Origin: Luteibacter rhizovicinus DSM 16549
Lineage (GTDB): Bacteria > Pseudomonadota > Gammaproteobacteria > Xanthomonadales > Rhodanobacteraceae
Direction: 5' to 3'
DNA: 64,000 nt
Assembly: GCF_001887595.1 (NCBI RefSeq)
Contig: NZ_CP017480.1
Span: 2,191,001-2,255,000, forward strand
Positions 1-9,049 of the stretch are shown here, piece after piece (position 1 is the stretch's first letter; each line of letters starts with the position of its first letter). The notes beneath the pieces were generated by a model, which was not told the DNA's origin, did no database searches, and saw only the letters and a list, made by a program, of their open reading frames with translations. The position numbers and the translations under genes were made by a program.

Positions 1-356
1 TATCCCTTCGCATCCGCGCTGTGCTTCCAGCTCACCACCGGGATGCCGAACATCGATCCGACGAGCTGGCCCACACGCGTGGCCCGGCTCAGCGATGTCC
101 AGATCAGGTCGGGCGGGGATGCGCGGACGGCCTTCGCATATCGGTACATGCTGGCAAGCTTCGATGCCGGGCGGTCGGACATCAACGTGTACGGTACGCC
201 TGCTTCGATCAGGCGCGGCTCTGCCATGCGGTCGCGAGGTTCGCAGGCAAACACGTGGAATTCGTGCCCAAGATCCCGGATCACCCTGGCGATGTCGGGG
301 ATGATGAACTCGGCGCCGCCGCTTTCGAGGCTGGTAACAACGTAGTGGATTCGCAT
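1..356 (-). CDS. Glycosyltransferase family 4 protein, N-terminal part (runs off the window)
   Basis: The reverse strand encodes a protein opening MRIHYVVTSLESGGAEF, the usual first strand and glycine-rich loop of the GT-B N-terminal domain of GT4 glycosyltransferases. Later segments (HEFHVFACEPRDR, PDLIWTSLSRATRVGQ, IPVVSWKHSAD) also fit a sugar-nucleotide-dependent transferase acting on lipid-linked glycan at the cytoplasmic face. Only about 118 residues are present; the UDP-sugar-binding C-terminal domain lies beyond the left edge. An in-frame ATG seven codons upstream (base 377) is an alternative start; neither has a clear Shine-Dalgarno. Sugar and acceptor are unknown. The GT2 gene further right suggests an exopolysaccharide or capsule region. 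Confidence 0.75.
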   Translation of the reverse strand, partial: MRIHYVVTSLESGGAEFIIPDIARVIRDLGHEFHVFACEPRDRMAEPRLIEAGVPYTLMSDRPASKLASMYRYAKAVRASPPDLIWTSLSRATRVGQLVGSMFGIPVVSWKHSADAKG

Positions 357-953
357 GATGCGTCCGCGATACTTCATGGTTGATGTAGCGCAGGCCGATC
401 GTACGTCGTCATGCCTGAGCGGAGCCTTTGCTGCCTACGACTTTCGTTACCTGCCGCTTGCGAGTGGGAAAGTAGACTGACTTGGTTTCATGCAGGTTTC
501 GTCGAGGCGCACTGTCGTCGCACGTTCACGATCTGTCGATAGGTTCGGCATTAGTAGACGAGGACATCGATGCGGTGTGCGTCGCTAAGCCAAAACTAAG
601 TCAGCTCGAGGCGCCGCCTGACGAGGCTTTTGCGATCACAGCACCGTCGATACGCTCGGTCGACTCACCGATGAGTGCTACCGCCTCGCCGAGGCCCAAA
701 GGTCGGAAGCGGCGGTCGATGAGATTGCGTTAGTGAGAACTTTCGCAATAGTCAGCCGACGTCAATCGTTGCCACGAGTCATGGTAACGCCGGTCATCGC
801 GCCGTCGACGACCCACGCCGCGTAACGGCTTCTCACTCGCCGGGCTGAATTCACCGGTCGATCAATACTGCGACGCGACGGTTGCCGAATATCGATAACG
901 AAAGACGCAGACGCGGGTGGTGAGTGTTGCTGTCTCCGACGATCGACGGCTGT
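357..953. other. Gene-poor gap between two glycosyltransferase genes
   Basis: About 600 bases without a convincing gene. The longest open frame (482-733, +) has no recognisable domain and a composition unlike the neighbours. No clear terminator, palindrome or insertion-sequence end was seen. The promoter of the leftward GT4 gene presumably lies at its left end. Such a long empty stretch is unusual in this compact window and may be a decayed gene in a variable polysaccharide locus (inference). Confidence 0.4.
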
Positions 954-2126
954 TTATTTCGAGGATGCGAGAGAAGTCACCTCGTCGCAGGATTGTCCAC
1001 ACTCGACACCGCTCAGCGCTACCTCGCCCGTACGATCGAGTTTGTGCCAGCCAGCGGGGCATCGCCGGAAGTAGTGCCAGAGAGCAGCCGTATAGGGCGC
1101 GATGGCGAACAGAGGCCGGGCGAATAGCATGAGGGGCAGCCACATCAATTCTCGCAAGCCCTCACCCGTCCGATAATAGGTCGCGACGACCGCCGATCCA
1201 TAAGCCAACGTGATGACGCCATAGCACCAGGGTAGAAGGAGGAACTGAGACGTCGATAGCGCAACGATCGCAAGGAGAAGGGCGGCACATTGAATCGGAG
1301 GACCGATAAAATTTTCAAAGAAAAGTAATAGATACCCGGCGACCTGGCCTGTTCTCAATCCTCCCAGCTTGCCAATGTGCATTCCAATCGACTGCATGTT
1401 TCCGAGGTTCCACCTCCGCCGCTGGCGGAAAAGGGCCTGTAAGGTTGTCGGCGCCTCCGTCCGTGCCACAGCTTGCGGACAGTAGACGAGACGAAGGTCT
1501 TTCTGGCCGAGGCGAAGCGTCAGTTCGGTGTCCTCGGCCCTCGTGACGTCGCTGAACCCTCCCGCCAACAGAATGTCGGTTTTTCTGTACGCACTTCCTG
1601 CCCCAGGAAGCGTCGTGATCATTTGGCGTGAGCTTTGAAATGCGCGCTTGAGATCCTGACTCGAGATGTACTCGATGCTTTGCAACAATGTGATGATGTG
1701 GCCTTTATTTCCTACCTTTATGTTGCCCGCGACGGCATCGGCAGTACCTTCGCAAAGCGGCGCCGAAATAGCGCGAATGAAGTCGGAATCGACAATCGTA
1801 TCGGCATCGACCGTCACGATGAGGTCGTGACGGGCTTTTGCCACGCCTTCGTTTAATGCATGCGACTTTCCCATGGTGAGTGGGAGTCGTATGCACGTGA
1901 GACGAGGGTCTTCGAAAGCCATGCGGCTAAGCACGTCAGTCGTCCCATCACTGGATCCATCGTCGACGACGATGATCTCCAGGGGCGAATAGTCGCTGAT
2001 GAGTAAGGCACGTATCGTTGCGCCGATAACCACTTCTTCGTTCAAGGCGGGAACGATGACGGACACGCCTTGTGGCCGCGTCCTTGCAGATCTGGCTTCA
2101 ACTGAGCCAAAAGTAGGGTCGGTCAT
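954..2126 (-). CDS. Membrane glycosyltransferase family 2 (poly-beta-glycan synthase-like)
   Basis: A 390-residue processive GT2 enzyme of the PgaC/cellulose-synthase type. The GT-A domain shows DDGSSDGT (55-62), the DxD motif DAD (107-109), an ED motif (198-199) and QRRRW (235-239), the hallmark of processive beta-glycosyl synthases. Hydrophobic segments follow from about residue 250 to 350, so the catalytic domain is cytosolic and membrane-anchored and may couple synthesis to export. The start at 2126 is chosen over the ATG at 2147 because GGAGAG sits 5 bases upstream of it. The last 40 residues are polar and poorly conserved in type. Product is unknown; poly-GlcNAc-like or another exopolysaccharide is inference. 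Confidence 0.85.
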   Translation of the reverse strand: MTDPTFGSVEARSARTRPQGVSVIVPALNEEVVIGATIRALLISDYSPLEIIVVDDGSSDGTTDVLSRMAFEDPRLTCIRLPLTMGKSHALNEGVAKARHDLIVTVDADTIVDSDFIRAISAPLCEGTADAVAGNIKVGNKGHIITLLQSIEYISSQDLKRAFQSSRQMITTLPGAGSAYRKTDILLAGGFSDVTRAEDTELTLRLGQKDLRLVYCPQAVARTEAPTTLQALFRQRRRWNLGNMQSIGMHIGKLGGLRTGQVAGYLLLFFENFIGPPIQCAALLLAIVALSTSQFLLLPWCYGVITLAYGSAVVATYYRTGEGLRELMWLPLMLFARPLFAIAPYTAALWHYFRRCPAGWHKLDRTGEVALSGVECGQSCDEVTSLASSK

Positions 2127-2131
2127 AAAGA

Positions 2132-2137
2132 CTCTCC
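2132..2137 (-). promoter_or_regulatory. Ribosome binding site deciding the GT2 start
   Basis: Reverse-strand GGAGAG lies 5 bases before the ATG at 2126, whereas the more upstream in-frame ATG at 2147 has no comparable site. Confidence 0.7.
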
Positions 2138-2293
2138 ATGGCAGCATCCATTGCCGTGTTCGATACTAGTCCTTGCCGCACCGGAAGCCACCATGATTTC
2201 GGTGCGCATTCCCGGCAGTTGCCGACCTCGCCTGGCTATACTGCGTCCTTGCGTGCCACGGGCACGCCCTCATCGGTAGCCAGGGGATACCCG

Positions 2294-4483
2294 ATGCTCG
2301 TGTGCCGTCTGTCACTGCCTATGTTCGTCGTGCTCGGCCTGGCGGCGACAGCGCCGCTGCATGCCGCGGACGACGCCGCCCGATGGAAGCGCGAAGCGCA
2401 GGCCGTCACGATCCAACGCGACGATTGGGGCATCGCACACGTCCATGGCAAGACCGATGCCGATGCCGTGTTCGGTATGGCCTACGCCCAGGCGGAAGAC
2501 GACTTCAATCGCGTCGAGACCAATTACCTGACGGCGCTGGGTCGGACGGCCGAAGCTGAGGGAGAGTCGGCGATCTGGCAGGATCTTCGCCAGAAGCTCT
2601 TCGTCGATCCGGTCCAGCTCAAGGCGATGTATGCGCGCAGTCCGCGTTGGCTGGTGGCCTTGATGGACGCCTGGGCGGATGGTCTCAACGACTACCTCGC
2701 CACGCATCCGGACGTGCATCCGCGTGTCATCACGCACTTCGAGCCGTGGATGGCGCTGAGCTTCAGCGAAGGCAGTATCGGTGGCGACATCGAGCGGGTG
2801 TCGACGAAGGGCTTGCAGGCGTTTTACGGCAAGGATCCGCAAGGCGCGCTCGCGCAGTTCACGCCGCCATCCAGCTGGGAGGAACCGACGGGTTCGAATG
2901 GCATCGCCATCGCGCCGAAGCTCACCACCAACGGCCACGCCTTGTTGCTGATCAATCCGCATACGTCGTTCTTTTTCCGCTCCGAGCTGCAGATGTCCAG
3001 CGACGAAGGCCTCGATGCGTACGGCGCAGTGACCTGGGGTCAGTTCTTCATCTACCAGGGGTTCAACAAGCATGTGGGCTGGATGCACACGTCCACCGGT
3101 GCTGACGTCGTCGATGAGTTTTCTGAAACCATCGTCGAGCAGGGCGGCAAGCCTTTCTATCGGTACGGCCAGGAATTGCGTGCAGTCACCACGCGCGAGA
3201 TCGTCGTACCGTATCGCGCAGCCGACGGTACACGCACGGCGCGAACCTTCACCGTCTATGCGACGCATCACGGCCCTGTGGTCCGCGCGGAGGGTGACAA
3301 GTGGATCGCCGTCGCACTGATGAACAAGCCGCTGGAAGCCTTGCAGCAGAGCTGGCTTCGGACCAAGGCCAACGATTACGCGACCTACATGAAGGTCGCA
3401 GAACTCAAGGCCAACTCGTCCAACAATACGATTTACGCGGACGATAAAGGCAACATCGCCTACCTGCATCCGCAGTTCATTCCGAAGCGCGACAACCGAT
3501 TCGACTATACGAAGCCCGTCGATGGCAGCGATCCCGCGACGGACTGGCAAGGACTGCTGCCGCTGGACAAGGCGCCGCGCCTGCTCAATCCGCCCACGGG
3601 CTGGATCTTCAACACGAATGACTGGCCGTATTCCGCGGCCGGCCCCGACAGCCCGAAGCAGGCCGACTTTCCGCGCTATATGGATGCGGTCGGCGAGAAT
3701 CCCCGCGGCCTCCATGCGACGCGCGTGCTGACCGGTCGTCGTGACTTCACGCTGGCATCCTTGATCGATGCCGCGTTCGATCCCTATCTGCCGGCCTTCG
3801 CGCGGCAGTTGCCGATCCTTATCGCCGACTACGACGCGCTGCCGCACGGTGATGCACTCAGGCATAAGCTCGCTGGTCCCATCGGCTTGCTGCGGACCTG
3901 GGATTACTGTTGGGGCATGACCTCGATGCCGACCTCGTTGGCGGTCTTCTGGGGTGACATCCTCTGGGACAAGGCCAGCAAGCTGGACACCGAGGAAGGG
4001 CTTTCGGTCTACGACGTGATGGCGGAGAAGGCCGGTCCGCAGGTACGCCTCAATGCGCTGGTGGAATCGGCCGATCGCCTGGAGCACGACTTTGGCAGCT
4101 GGGGCGTGCCGTGGGGCGAGGTCAATCGCTTCCAGCGTGTCGATGGAGCCATCGTGCAACCCTTCGACGACGCGAAGGCGAGCATCCCGGTACCGTTCAC
4201 CTCGTCGCGCTGGGGCTCGCTGGCTTCGTTCGGGGCGCACCGCTGGCCCGGGACGAAGCGTTACTACGGCACCAGCGGGAACAGCTTCGTAGCCGTCGTC
4301 GAGTTTGGCGACAAGGTCCACGCGCGGGCGATCACGGCGGGCGGCGAAAGTGGACATCCCACGTCGGCGCATTTCAACGACGAGGCAGAGCGGTACACCA
4401 CCGGCAATTTGCGGACGGTGTACTTCTGGCCGGAAGAGCTGCAAGGGCACGTCGAGCGGACCTATCATCCGGGGCAGCAATGA
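2294..4483 (+). CDS. Penicillin acylase family protein (exported N-terminal-nucleophile hydrolase)
   Basis: A 729-residue member of the penicillin/acyl-homoserine-lactone acylase family. A signal peptide (about 1-24, ending LHAADD) targets it to the periplasm. The N-terminal alpha region includes [34 protein letters not shown], typical of the family. The catalytic N-terminal serine of the beta subunit is predicted at Ser201 within [10 protein letters not shown], where autoproteolysis would release the alpha chain. The start at 2294 is preferred because AGGGG lies 7 bases upstream and the signal peptide begins there; the open frame runs further up to 2138. Substrate (beta-lactam, N-acyl amino acid or AHL) cannot be decided. 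It abuts the amidohydrolase gene, suggesting joint processing of an amide compound. Confidence 0.88.
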   Translation: MLVCRLSLPMFVVLGLAATAPLHAADDAARWKREAQAVTIQRDDWGIAHVHGKTDADAVFGMAYAQAEDDFNRVETNYLTALGRTAEAEGESAIWQDLRQKLFVDPVQLKAMYARSPRWLVALMDAWADGLNDYLATHPDVHPRVITHFEPWMALSFSEGSIGGDIERVSTKGLQAFYGKDPQGALAQFTPPSSWEEPTGSNGIAIAPKLTTNGHALLLINPHTSFFFRSELQMSSDEGLDAYGAVTWGQFFIYQGFNKHVGWMHTSTGADVVDEFSETIVEQGGKPFYRYGQELRAVTTREIVVPYRAADGTRTARTFTVYATHHGPVVRAEGDKWIAVALMNKPLEALQQSWLRTKANDYATYMKVAELKANSSNNTIYADDKGNIAYLHPQFIPKRDNRFDYTKPVDGSDPATDWQGLLPLDKAPRLLNPPTGWIFNTNDWPYSAAGPDSPKQADFPRYMDAVGENPRGLHATRVLTGRRDFTLASLIDAAFDPYLPAFARQLPILIADYDALPHGDALRHKLAGPIGLLRTWDYCWGMTSMPTSLAVFWGDILWDKASKLDTEEGLSVYDVMAEKAGPQVRLNALVESADRLEHDFGSWGVPWGEVNRFQRVDGAIVQPFDDAKASIPVPFTSSRWGSLASFGAHRWPGTKRYYGTSGNSFVAVVEFGDKVHARAITAGGESGHPTSAHFNDEAERYTTGNLRTVYFWPEELQGHVERTYHPGQQ

Positions 4484-4500
4484 AGCGATCAGGGGACGGC

Positions 4501-5841
4501 ATGGCTAAGCGGGTAGGGTGGGGCAGGGCAGTCGCCCTTGCGGCGTGCATCGCCGTGACGGGCGCATCGTTGGCGGCGGAATCGTCAAGCACGCCCAGGC
4601 CAGTAGATCACCCCTGGTTGCTCAAGGGCGACCGTGTTTTCGATGCGCGCAGCGAGCAGACGCATCCCGGCTGGGTTGTTCTCGTTCAAGGCGACAAGAT
4701 CCTCGCGGTAGGCCCGGCAAAAGATGTGACACCTCCCGCCGGCACGCAGACCATCGACCTGGCCGGCATGACGATCCTGCCCGGCCTCATCGACGCGCAT
4801 TCACACATTTTCCTGCATCCGTACAACGAGACGTCCTGGAACGATCAGGTGCTCAAGGAGACGCTGGCCTTCCGTACGGTCGAAGCGGTGAAGCACGCCA
4901 ACGACACGCTGATGGCCGGCTTCACGGCCCTGCGCGATCTGGGCACCGAGGGTGCGGGCTATGCCGATGTCGACGTGCAGCGCGCGATCGACAAGGGCGT
5001 GATCCCCGGGCCGCATCTTTTCGTCGCCACGCGCGCGACCATCGCGGCGCATTGCTATGGGCCGGGTCCGCTCGGTTTCCGCGACGACGTCGACCTGCCG
5101 CAGGGCGGCATTCCCGTGAGCGGCACGGCACAGATGCTCGACGCCGTGCGTGACCAGGCGGCGCATGGCGCGGACTGGATCAAGCTCTACGCCGACTACC
5201 ACTGCGGCAAGGCGAAGGGATCGATGCCGACGTTTACCGAGGACGAATTGAAGACGGCCGTGGACGCGGCCCACGGCATGGGCTTGCCGGTCGCCGTGCA
5301 CTCGACCACGGCCGAGGGCATGCGCCGCTCGATCATGGCCGGCGTCGACACCATCGAACATGGCTACGACGGCACGCCGGAAGTCTTCGCGCTGATGAAA
5401 CAGCACGGGGTCGCTTACATGCCGACGCTCGAAGCCAGTGCCGCCACGTCGGAATATTTCGGTGGCTGGAAGCCGGGCGACGCGCCGACCGAATCCATGC
5501 AGAAGGCGGCGCATGCGTTCAAGCTGGCGATGGACGCCGGCGTGACCATCGGTAACGGCAGCGACGTCGGCGTGTTCACGCACGGCGACAACTACAAGGA
5601 ACTGGCCTGGATGGTCCGTGACGGCATGTCACCCGCCCGCGCGCTGCTGGCCGCGACGGCGGTCGATGCGAACGTGCTGCGCCAGCAAGACCACATCGGC
5701 CAGCTGAAGGCAGGCCTCGATGCGGACGTCATCGCCGTGCCAGGTGATCCCACGCAGGACATCGGCGCGATCGCGCACGTCGCCTTCGTCATGAAAGGCG
5801 GGGTGATCTACAAGGCACCTTCGACCTCGGCGGCTCAGTAG
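4501..5841 (+). CDS. Exported metal-dependent amidohydrolase (imidazolonepropionase/prolidase-like)
   Basis: A COG1228-type amidohydrolase of 446 residues with a signal peptide ([19 protein letters not shown]). Metal-site motifs are visible: DAHSH (His100, His102), the likely carboxylated lysine in DWIKLYAD, later histidines in AVHST and IEHGYDG, and the aspartate in GNGSDVG. This is the binuclear TIM-barrel set of dipeptidases and cyclic-amide hydrolases in this group. Translation may begin at the ATG at 4480, which overlaps the acylase stop (ATGA), or at 4501, preceded by AGGGGA; the latter gives a tidier signal peptide. The tight linkage indicates one operon with the acylase. Substrate is unknown; a dipeptide or N-acyl amide is plausible. 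Confidence 0.88.
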   Translation: MAKRVGWGRAVALAACIAVTGASLAAESSSTPRPVDHPWLLKGDRVFDARSEQTHPGWVVLVQGDKILAVGPAKDVTPPAGTQTIDLAGMTILPGLIDAHSHIFLHPYNETSWNDQVLKETLAFRTVEAVKHANDTLMAGFTALRDLGTEGAGYADVDVQRAIDKGVIPGPHLFVATRATIAAHCYGPGPLGFRDDVDLPQGGIPVSGTAQMLDAVRDQAAHGADWIKLYADYHCGKAKGSMPTFTEDELKTAVDAAHGMGLPVAVHSTTAEGMRRSIMAGVDTIEHGYDGTPEVFALMKQHGVAYMPTLEASAATSEYFGGWKPGDAPTESMQKAAHAFKLAMDAGVTIGNGSDVGVFTHGDNYKELAWMVRDGMSPARALLAATAVDANVLRQQDHIGQLKAGLDADVIAVPGDPTQDIGAIAHVAFVMKGGVIYKAPSTSAAQ

Positions 5842-6104
5842 ACGTCCGCCGTCTCCCGACCGCTTGGCTTCACGTCGATGGGTTCGGGATCCGAAGGTGG
5901 TTCGCGCTGTTCCGGTCCCGGCTCGCCATCGGCGAGCGGGACGTCGATTAATTCGCCGGGCCGGCGCCCCCAGGTGCCTTCGGTTGTGTCGTAGTAGCCG
6001 GGCGACCAGTTGTGACGGCGGGCGTTCTCCATATCGCGCATCGTTTCGAAAGAGACGCGATACGGGAACGAATCAAAAGATCCATTCGGATTGTCGATGC
6101 GCAT
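5835..6104 (-). CDS. Small hypothetical protein
   Basis: An 89-residue acidic, proline-rich protein ([19 protein letters not shown] at the N-terminus; tail rich in PEP/DPEPID). It has no signal peptide, membrane segment or motif I recognise. The start at 6104 is preferred over 6173 because the charged, protein-like part begins there and GAGG lies upstream. Its stop overlaps the convergent amidohydrolase stop by seven bases. Composition and the [26 protein letters not shown] stretch look protein-like rather than shadow coding, but no family is assigned. Confidence 0.5.
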   Translation of the reverse strand: MRIDNPNGSFDSFPYRVSFETMRDMENARRHNWSPGYYDTTEGTWGRRPGELIDVPLADGEPGPEQREPPSDPEPIDVKPSGRETADVY

Positions 6105-6262
6105 GGCCGTGCCTCGAAGCGCAGAAGTCGTAAGTCCGCCCGTCGCGAACGGCCGCGCAGGCTGGAGTGTCATCGGGTTGATCGGCTCACCGCGGATCCG
6201 TCACGCGGGGCAAACAAACGATGCGCCGCTACGCATTAACGGCGCGTCGTTTCCATGATGGA

Positions 6263-7255
6263 TCAGCGTAAAGGCAGTGATACACCCGTGAGTTTTTCGC
6301 TGAGCGACCACAGGTTTTCCACCGCCGCTGGATCGATGGCCCAGGGGCGAACCCCGACATCGCTGCTCACGCGGCCGGGCGTGTTATCGGCATCGACCAG
6401 CACGGGCGACACCTCGACATCCTCGCAGTAAACGCCGCCCATACCGTCGAGCTGGGGACTGGTGGCGCACCAGACGCTGGTGGCCGCACCTTGCGGCACA
6501 CTCTTGAACCCGCGGGCAAGGTCGACGACCGGGCGGCCCTCCTCGTCGATGGCGCCGCGAGCGCGCAGGTCGTCCTGGCTCATGTGACGTACCAGGTCGG
6601 TGATGATGGCTCCCGGATGCAGTGCGAAGGCACGGATGCCGTAGGCCTCGCCACGCTTGTCCACGCCAAGGGCGAACAGCACGTTCGCCGTCTTCGACTG
6701 CCCATAGGCGACCCAGGGGTCGTACTCACGGTGCGTGAAGTTCGGATCGTCGAAGTCGACGCCGGCGAAGCGGTGCCCGCGCGACGATACCGAGACGACG
6801 CGGGCACCGCCGGCGCGCTTCAGTGCCGGCCACAGGCGTGCGGTCAGCTGGAAATGGCCGAGATGGTTGGTCGCGAACTGCATCTCGTAGCCACGCGTGT
6901 CGCGGGTCAGCGGCATGGCCATCACGCCGGCGCTGTTGACCAGGATGTGCAGGGGCTCGCCGCGGGCGAGGAAACGCTCGGCGAAAGCATCGATGGACGC
7001 GGGATCGGCGAGATCCATCGGCTCGATGGTGACGTCGATGCCGTCGAGGGCCTTGCGGGCCTTGGCCAGGTCGCGGGCCGGGACGATCACCCGCGCGCCG
7101 GCGGCGCGCAGCGCCCGGCTGGTCTCGGTGCCGATGCCGGAATAGCCGCCGGTCACGACGGCGGTCTTGCCCGTGAGGTCGATGCCGGCCAGCACCTCGT
7201 CCGCCGTGCTGGCCATGCTGAAACCGGAATGGATGGGGGTCTGGACGCTGGACAT
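6263..7255 (-). CDS. SDR family oxidoreductase (retinol-dehydrogenase-like)
   Basis: A 330-residue short-chain dehydrogenase. The Rossmann glycine motif TGGYSGIG (35-42) is followed by NSAG (107-110), the catalytic serine in VSVSS (about 157) and the YxxxK pair Tyr184/Lys188 (YGQSK). The length and NHLGHFQLTARLWPALK segment match the subgroup annotated as retinol-dehydrogenase- or WW-domain-oxidoreductase-like. GGAG lies seven bases before the ATG. The gene is transcribed divergently from an AraC-type regulator 93 bases away, which probably controls it. Substrate is unknown. Confidence 0.9.
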   Translation of the reverse strand: MSSVQTPIHSGFSMASTADEVLAGIDLTGKTAVVTGGYSGIGTETSRALRAAGARVIVPARDLAKARKALDGIDVTIEPMDLADPASIDAFAERFLARGEPLHILVNSAGVMAMPLTRDTRGYEMQFATNHLGHFQLTARLWPALKRAGGARVVSVSSRGHRFAGVDFDDPNFTHREYDPWVAYGQSKTANVLFALGVDKRGEAYGIRAFALHPGAIITDLVRHMSQDDLRARGAIDEEGRPVVDLARGFKSVPQGAATSVWCATSPQLDGMGGVYCEDVEVSPVLVDADNTPGRVSSDVGVRPWAIDPAAVENLWSLSEKLTGVSLPLR

Positions 7256-7348
7256 GGGGATCTCCTCGTGGGGTCGGGAGAAGCTTAGGCGTCGTTCTCC
7301 GAACGATGAATGCTTGAAAGTCCGTCATTCATGCTCAATCGTACGGGT

Positions 7349-8260
7349 ATGGCTGACGATCCGATTTCCGAAGTGTTGAGGCTGGCCGATGTCGAATCGG
7401 TCGTTTCCGGCGGTTTCAGCGCGGGCGGCGACTGGGCGATTCGCTTCCCGGCGCCGGACAAGCTGAAGTTCTTCGCCGTCCTGCGCGGTGGCTGCTGGCT
7501 GCGGACAGACGGTGGCAGCACGGTGCGGATGGAAACGGGCGACGTGGTCCTGCTGATTGCCGAGCGCGGTTTCGTCCTCGCCAGCGATCTCGCGTTGCCG
7601 GTGGTCGACGCGCGCGAGGTGTTCGCCGGACGCACGACGCCGATCGTCACGGTGGGCGAGGGCGACGACGTGCTCCAGATCGGCGGCCACGTACGCCTGC
7701 ATCCGACCTATGCGCCGATGCTCCACGAGGCCCTGCCACCCATGATCCACGTACGCGCATCGGCGCCCGAGGCGGCGACCATGCGCTGGATCCTCGACCG
7801 GATGCTCGAAGAAAGTCGTGGCGACTTGCCCGGCTCAGGCATGGCCAGAACCCAGCTTGCCCACCTGTTGTTCGTGCAGATCCTGCGCGCCCACCTGTCA
7901 GCGGGCGGTCCCTTGCAGGCAGGGTGGTTGCGTGCGGCGGCCGATCCTCGCCTGGGCGCGGCGTTGCGGATGATGCACGGTGAACCTGGCAAGGCCTGGC
8001 GCCTCGAGCAGCTGGCCAGCGCGGCGGCGATGTCGCGGACCATCTTCGCCTCGCAGTTCAAGGCCGCAGCTGGCGTGGCGCCGCTGGCCTACCTGGCGCG
8101 ATGGCGCATGCGTCTTGCCGAGCGCGCGCTGCGCCAGGGCGATGTGCCGGTGGCCGTGCTGGCGAGGGATCTCGGCTACGCATCCGAGAGCGCGTTCAGC
8201 CATGCCTTCAAGCGGATCGTCGGCGTTTCCCCGAGTCGTTACGCCACCGCGGTTCCCTGA
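7349..8260 (+). CDS. AraC family transcriptional regulator with N-terminal cupin
   Basis: A 303-residue regulator. Residues about 1-190 form the cupin-type sensing domain seen in regulators opening D-P-x-S-x-V-L-x-L (here DDPISEVLRLADVESVVSGGF, with GDWAIRFP). The C-terminal 100 residues hold two helix-turn-helix motifs, including RLEQLASAAAMSRTIFASQFK and DVPVAVLARDLGYASESAFSHAFKR, followed by GVSPSRY, the AraC signature. The start at 7349 matches the normal family N-terminus; ATGs at 7331 and 7310 are in frame but would add atypical residues. It is divergent from the SDR gene and likely regulates it. The composite repeat copy A follows immediately. Confidence 0.88.
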   Translation: MADDPISEVLRLADVESVVSGGFSAGGDWAIRFPAPDKLKFFAVLRGGCWLRTDGGSTVRMETGDVVLLIAERGFVLASDLALPVVDAREVFAGRTTPIVTVGEGDDVLQIGGHVRLHPTYAPMLHEALPPMIHVRASAPEAATMRWILDRMLEESRGDLPGSGMARTQLAHLLFVQILRAHLSAGGPLQAGWLRAAADPRLGAALRMMHGEPGKAWRLEQLASAAAMSRTIFASQFKAAAGVAPLAYLARWRMRLAERALRQGDVPVAVLARDLGYASESAFSHAFKRIVGVSPSRYATAVP

Positions 8261-8289
8261 AAGACGCTCACCGCGTATTTCCGGGGCGC

Positions 8290-8970
8290 GCGACGCCTTG
8301 TTCTCAGGCTCGCCTATCGCCATCGCGGGGGCGGCTCGGCTTCGCCGTCGCTCCGTACACTTGGGCGTCTCGCGGGGAGACCTTGGTGTCCACCCTCGCT
8401 GCTCAGACAGGTCCTCCGCGTTCGAAAAGGAAAGGCCGCTAACGCGGCCCGTGTACTTATCTGGCCTACGGCCGCTCCACTTGTGCGGAACTCGCCTCGA
8501 GGGTGGACACCAAGGTCTCTCACGACGATACGGTCAGCGGGACGGCGAGCCGTTGGAGTGGGTGTGGCCGCCGAAGCCAGCCGTTACGGCAGTCGTGCTG
8601 ACACGACCATCCCGGCTCGGTGAGCGCCTTCCTCCCGCTGCGCTGTCTCGCGCGGACGATCGCGACCGGCGCGCTGGGGTCGACTGTTTGGCGATGGGAG
8701 CCGGCAGCCAAAGCGGCGTTGCTCCGTCGGCTCGACCCACACGAACCTCAGGGATGGGAAGAGTCTTCGGTGTCCACCCTCGAGGCGAGTTCCGCACAAG
8801 TGGAGCGGCCGCAGGCCAAATAGGTACACGGGCCGCGTTAGCGGCCTTTCCGGTACGGAACGCGGAGGACCTGTCTGAGCAGCGAGGGTGGGCACCGAAG
8901 GCTCTTTGCCTCAAGCCCCCCAAGCGAGGGTGGGCACCGAAGGCTCTGCGCCTCACCCCTCCACGCAATG
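8290..8970 (+). repeat. Composite intergenic repeat, copy A
   Basis: One of four copies of a ~650-710-bp non-coding repeat. It contains two units in opposite orientation. Unit 1 (8377-8519, 143 bp) is bounded by perfect 22-bp inverted repeats beginning GAGACCTTGG (8377-8398 / 8498-8519). Unit 2 (8761-8904) has 22-bp inverted ends matching at 20 positions and is largely the reverse complement of unit 1. Both contain the inner hairpin GGCCGC-TAAC-GCGGCC or its complement. A ~240-bp conserved spacer separates them. The right side ends in two ~42-bp tandem units. It fills the gap between the convergent AraC-type regulator and autotransporter genes. Open frames inside are short, overlapping on both strands and unlike proteins. 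No transposase is present. Confidence 0.85.
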
Positions 8971-9001
8971 AGTCCGCCGGAAAGCGACGAAGAGCCAAAA
9001 G

Positions 9002-9025
9002 AAAAGCCCGCCGAAGCGGGCTTTT
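9002..9025 (-). terminator. Rho-independent terminator of the autotransporter gene
   Basis: A perfect 10-bp stem (core GCCCGC/GCGGGC) with a CGAA loop, flanked by A/T runs. On the reverse strand the hairpin is followed by TTTTCTTTT, 25 bases after the autotransporter stop. Confidence 0.85.
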
Positions 9026-9049
9026 CCCTTGCTAACCGGATGCGTTGCC

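Noticed and set aside
482..733. An 83-codon forward frame in the left gap
   Set aside because: No motif, no ribosome site, and a sequence unlike the neighbours' proteins; not supported as a gene.
2312..4480. A 722-codon reverse frame
   Set aside because: Antisense of the penicillin-acylase-family gene; Arg/His-rich with no recognisable domain.
8534..8998. Open frames inside the composite repeats, encoding [17 protein letters not shown] and similar peptides
   Set aside because: They exist on both strands at once and reflect the inverted repeats. They overlap each other, vary in length between copies and lack start signals. Databases probably contain such peptides as spurious hypotheticals.
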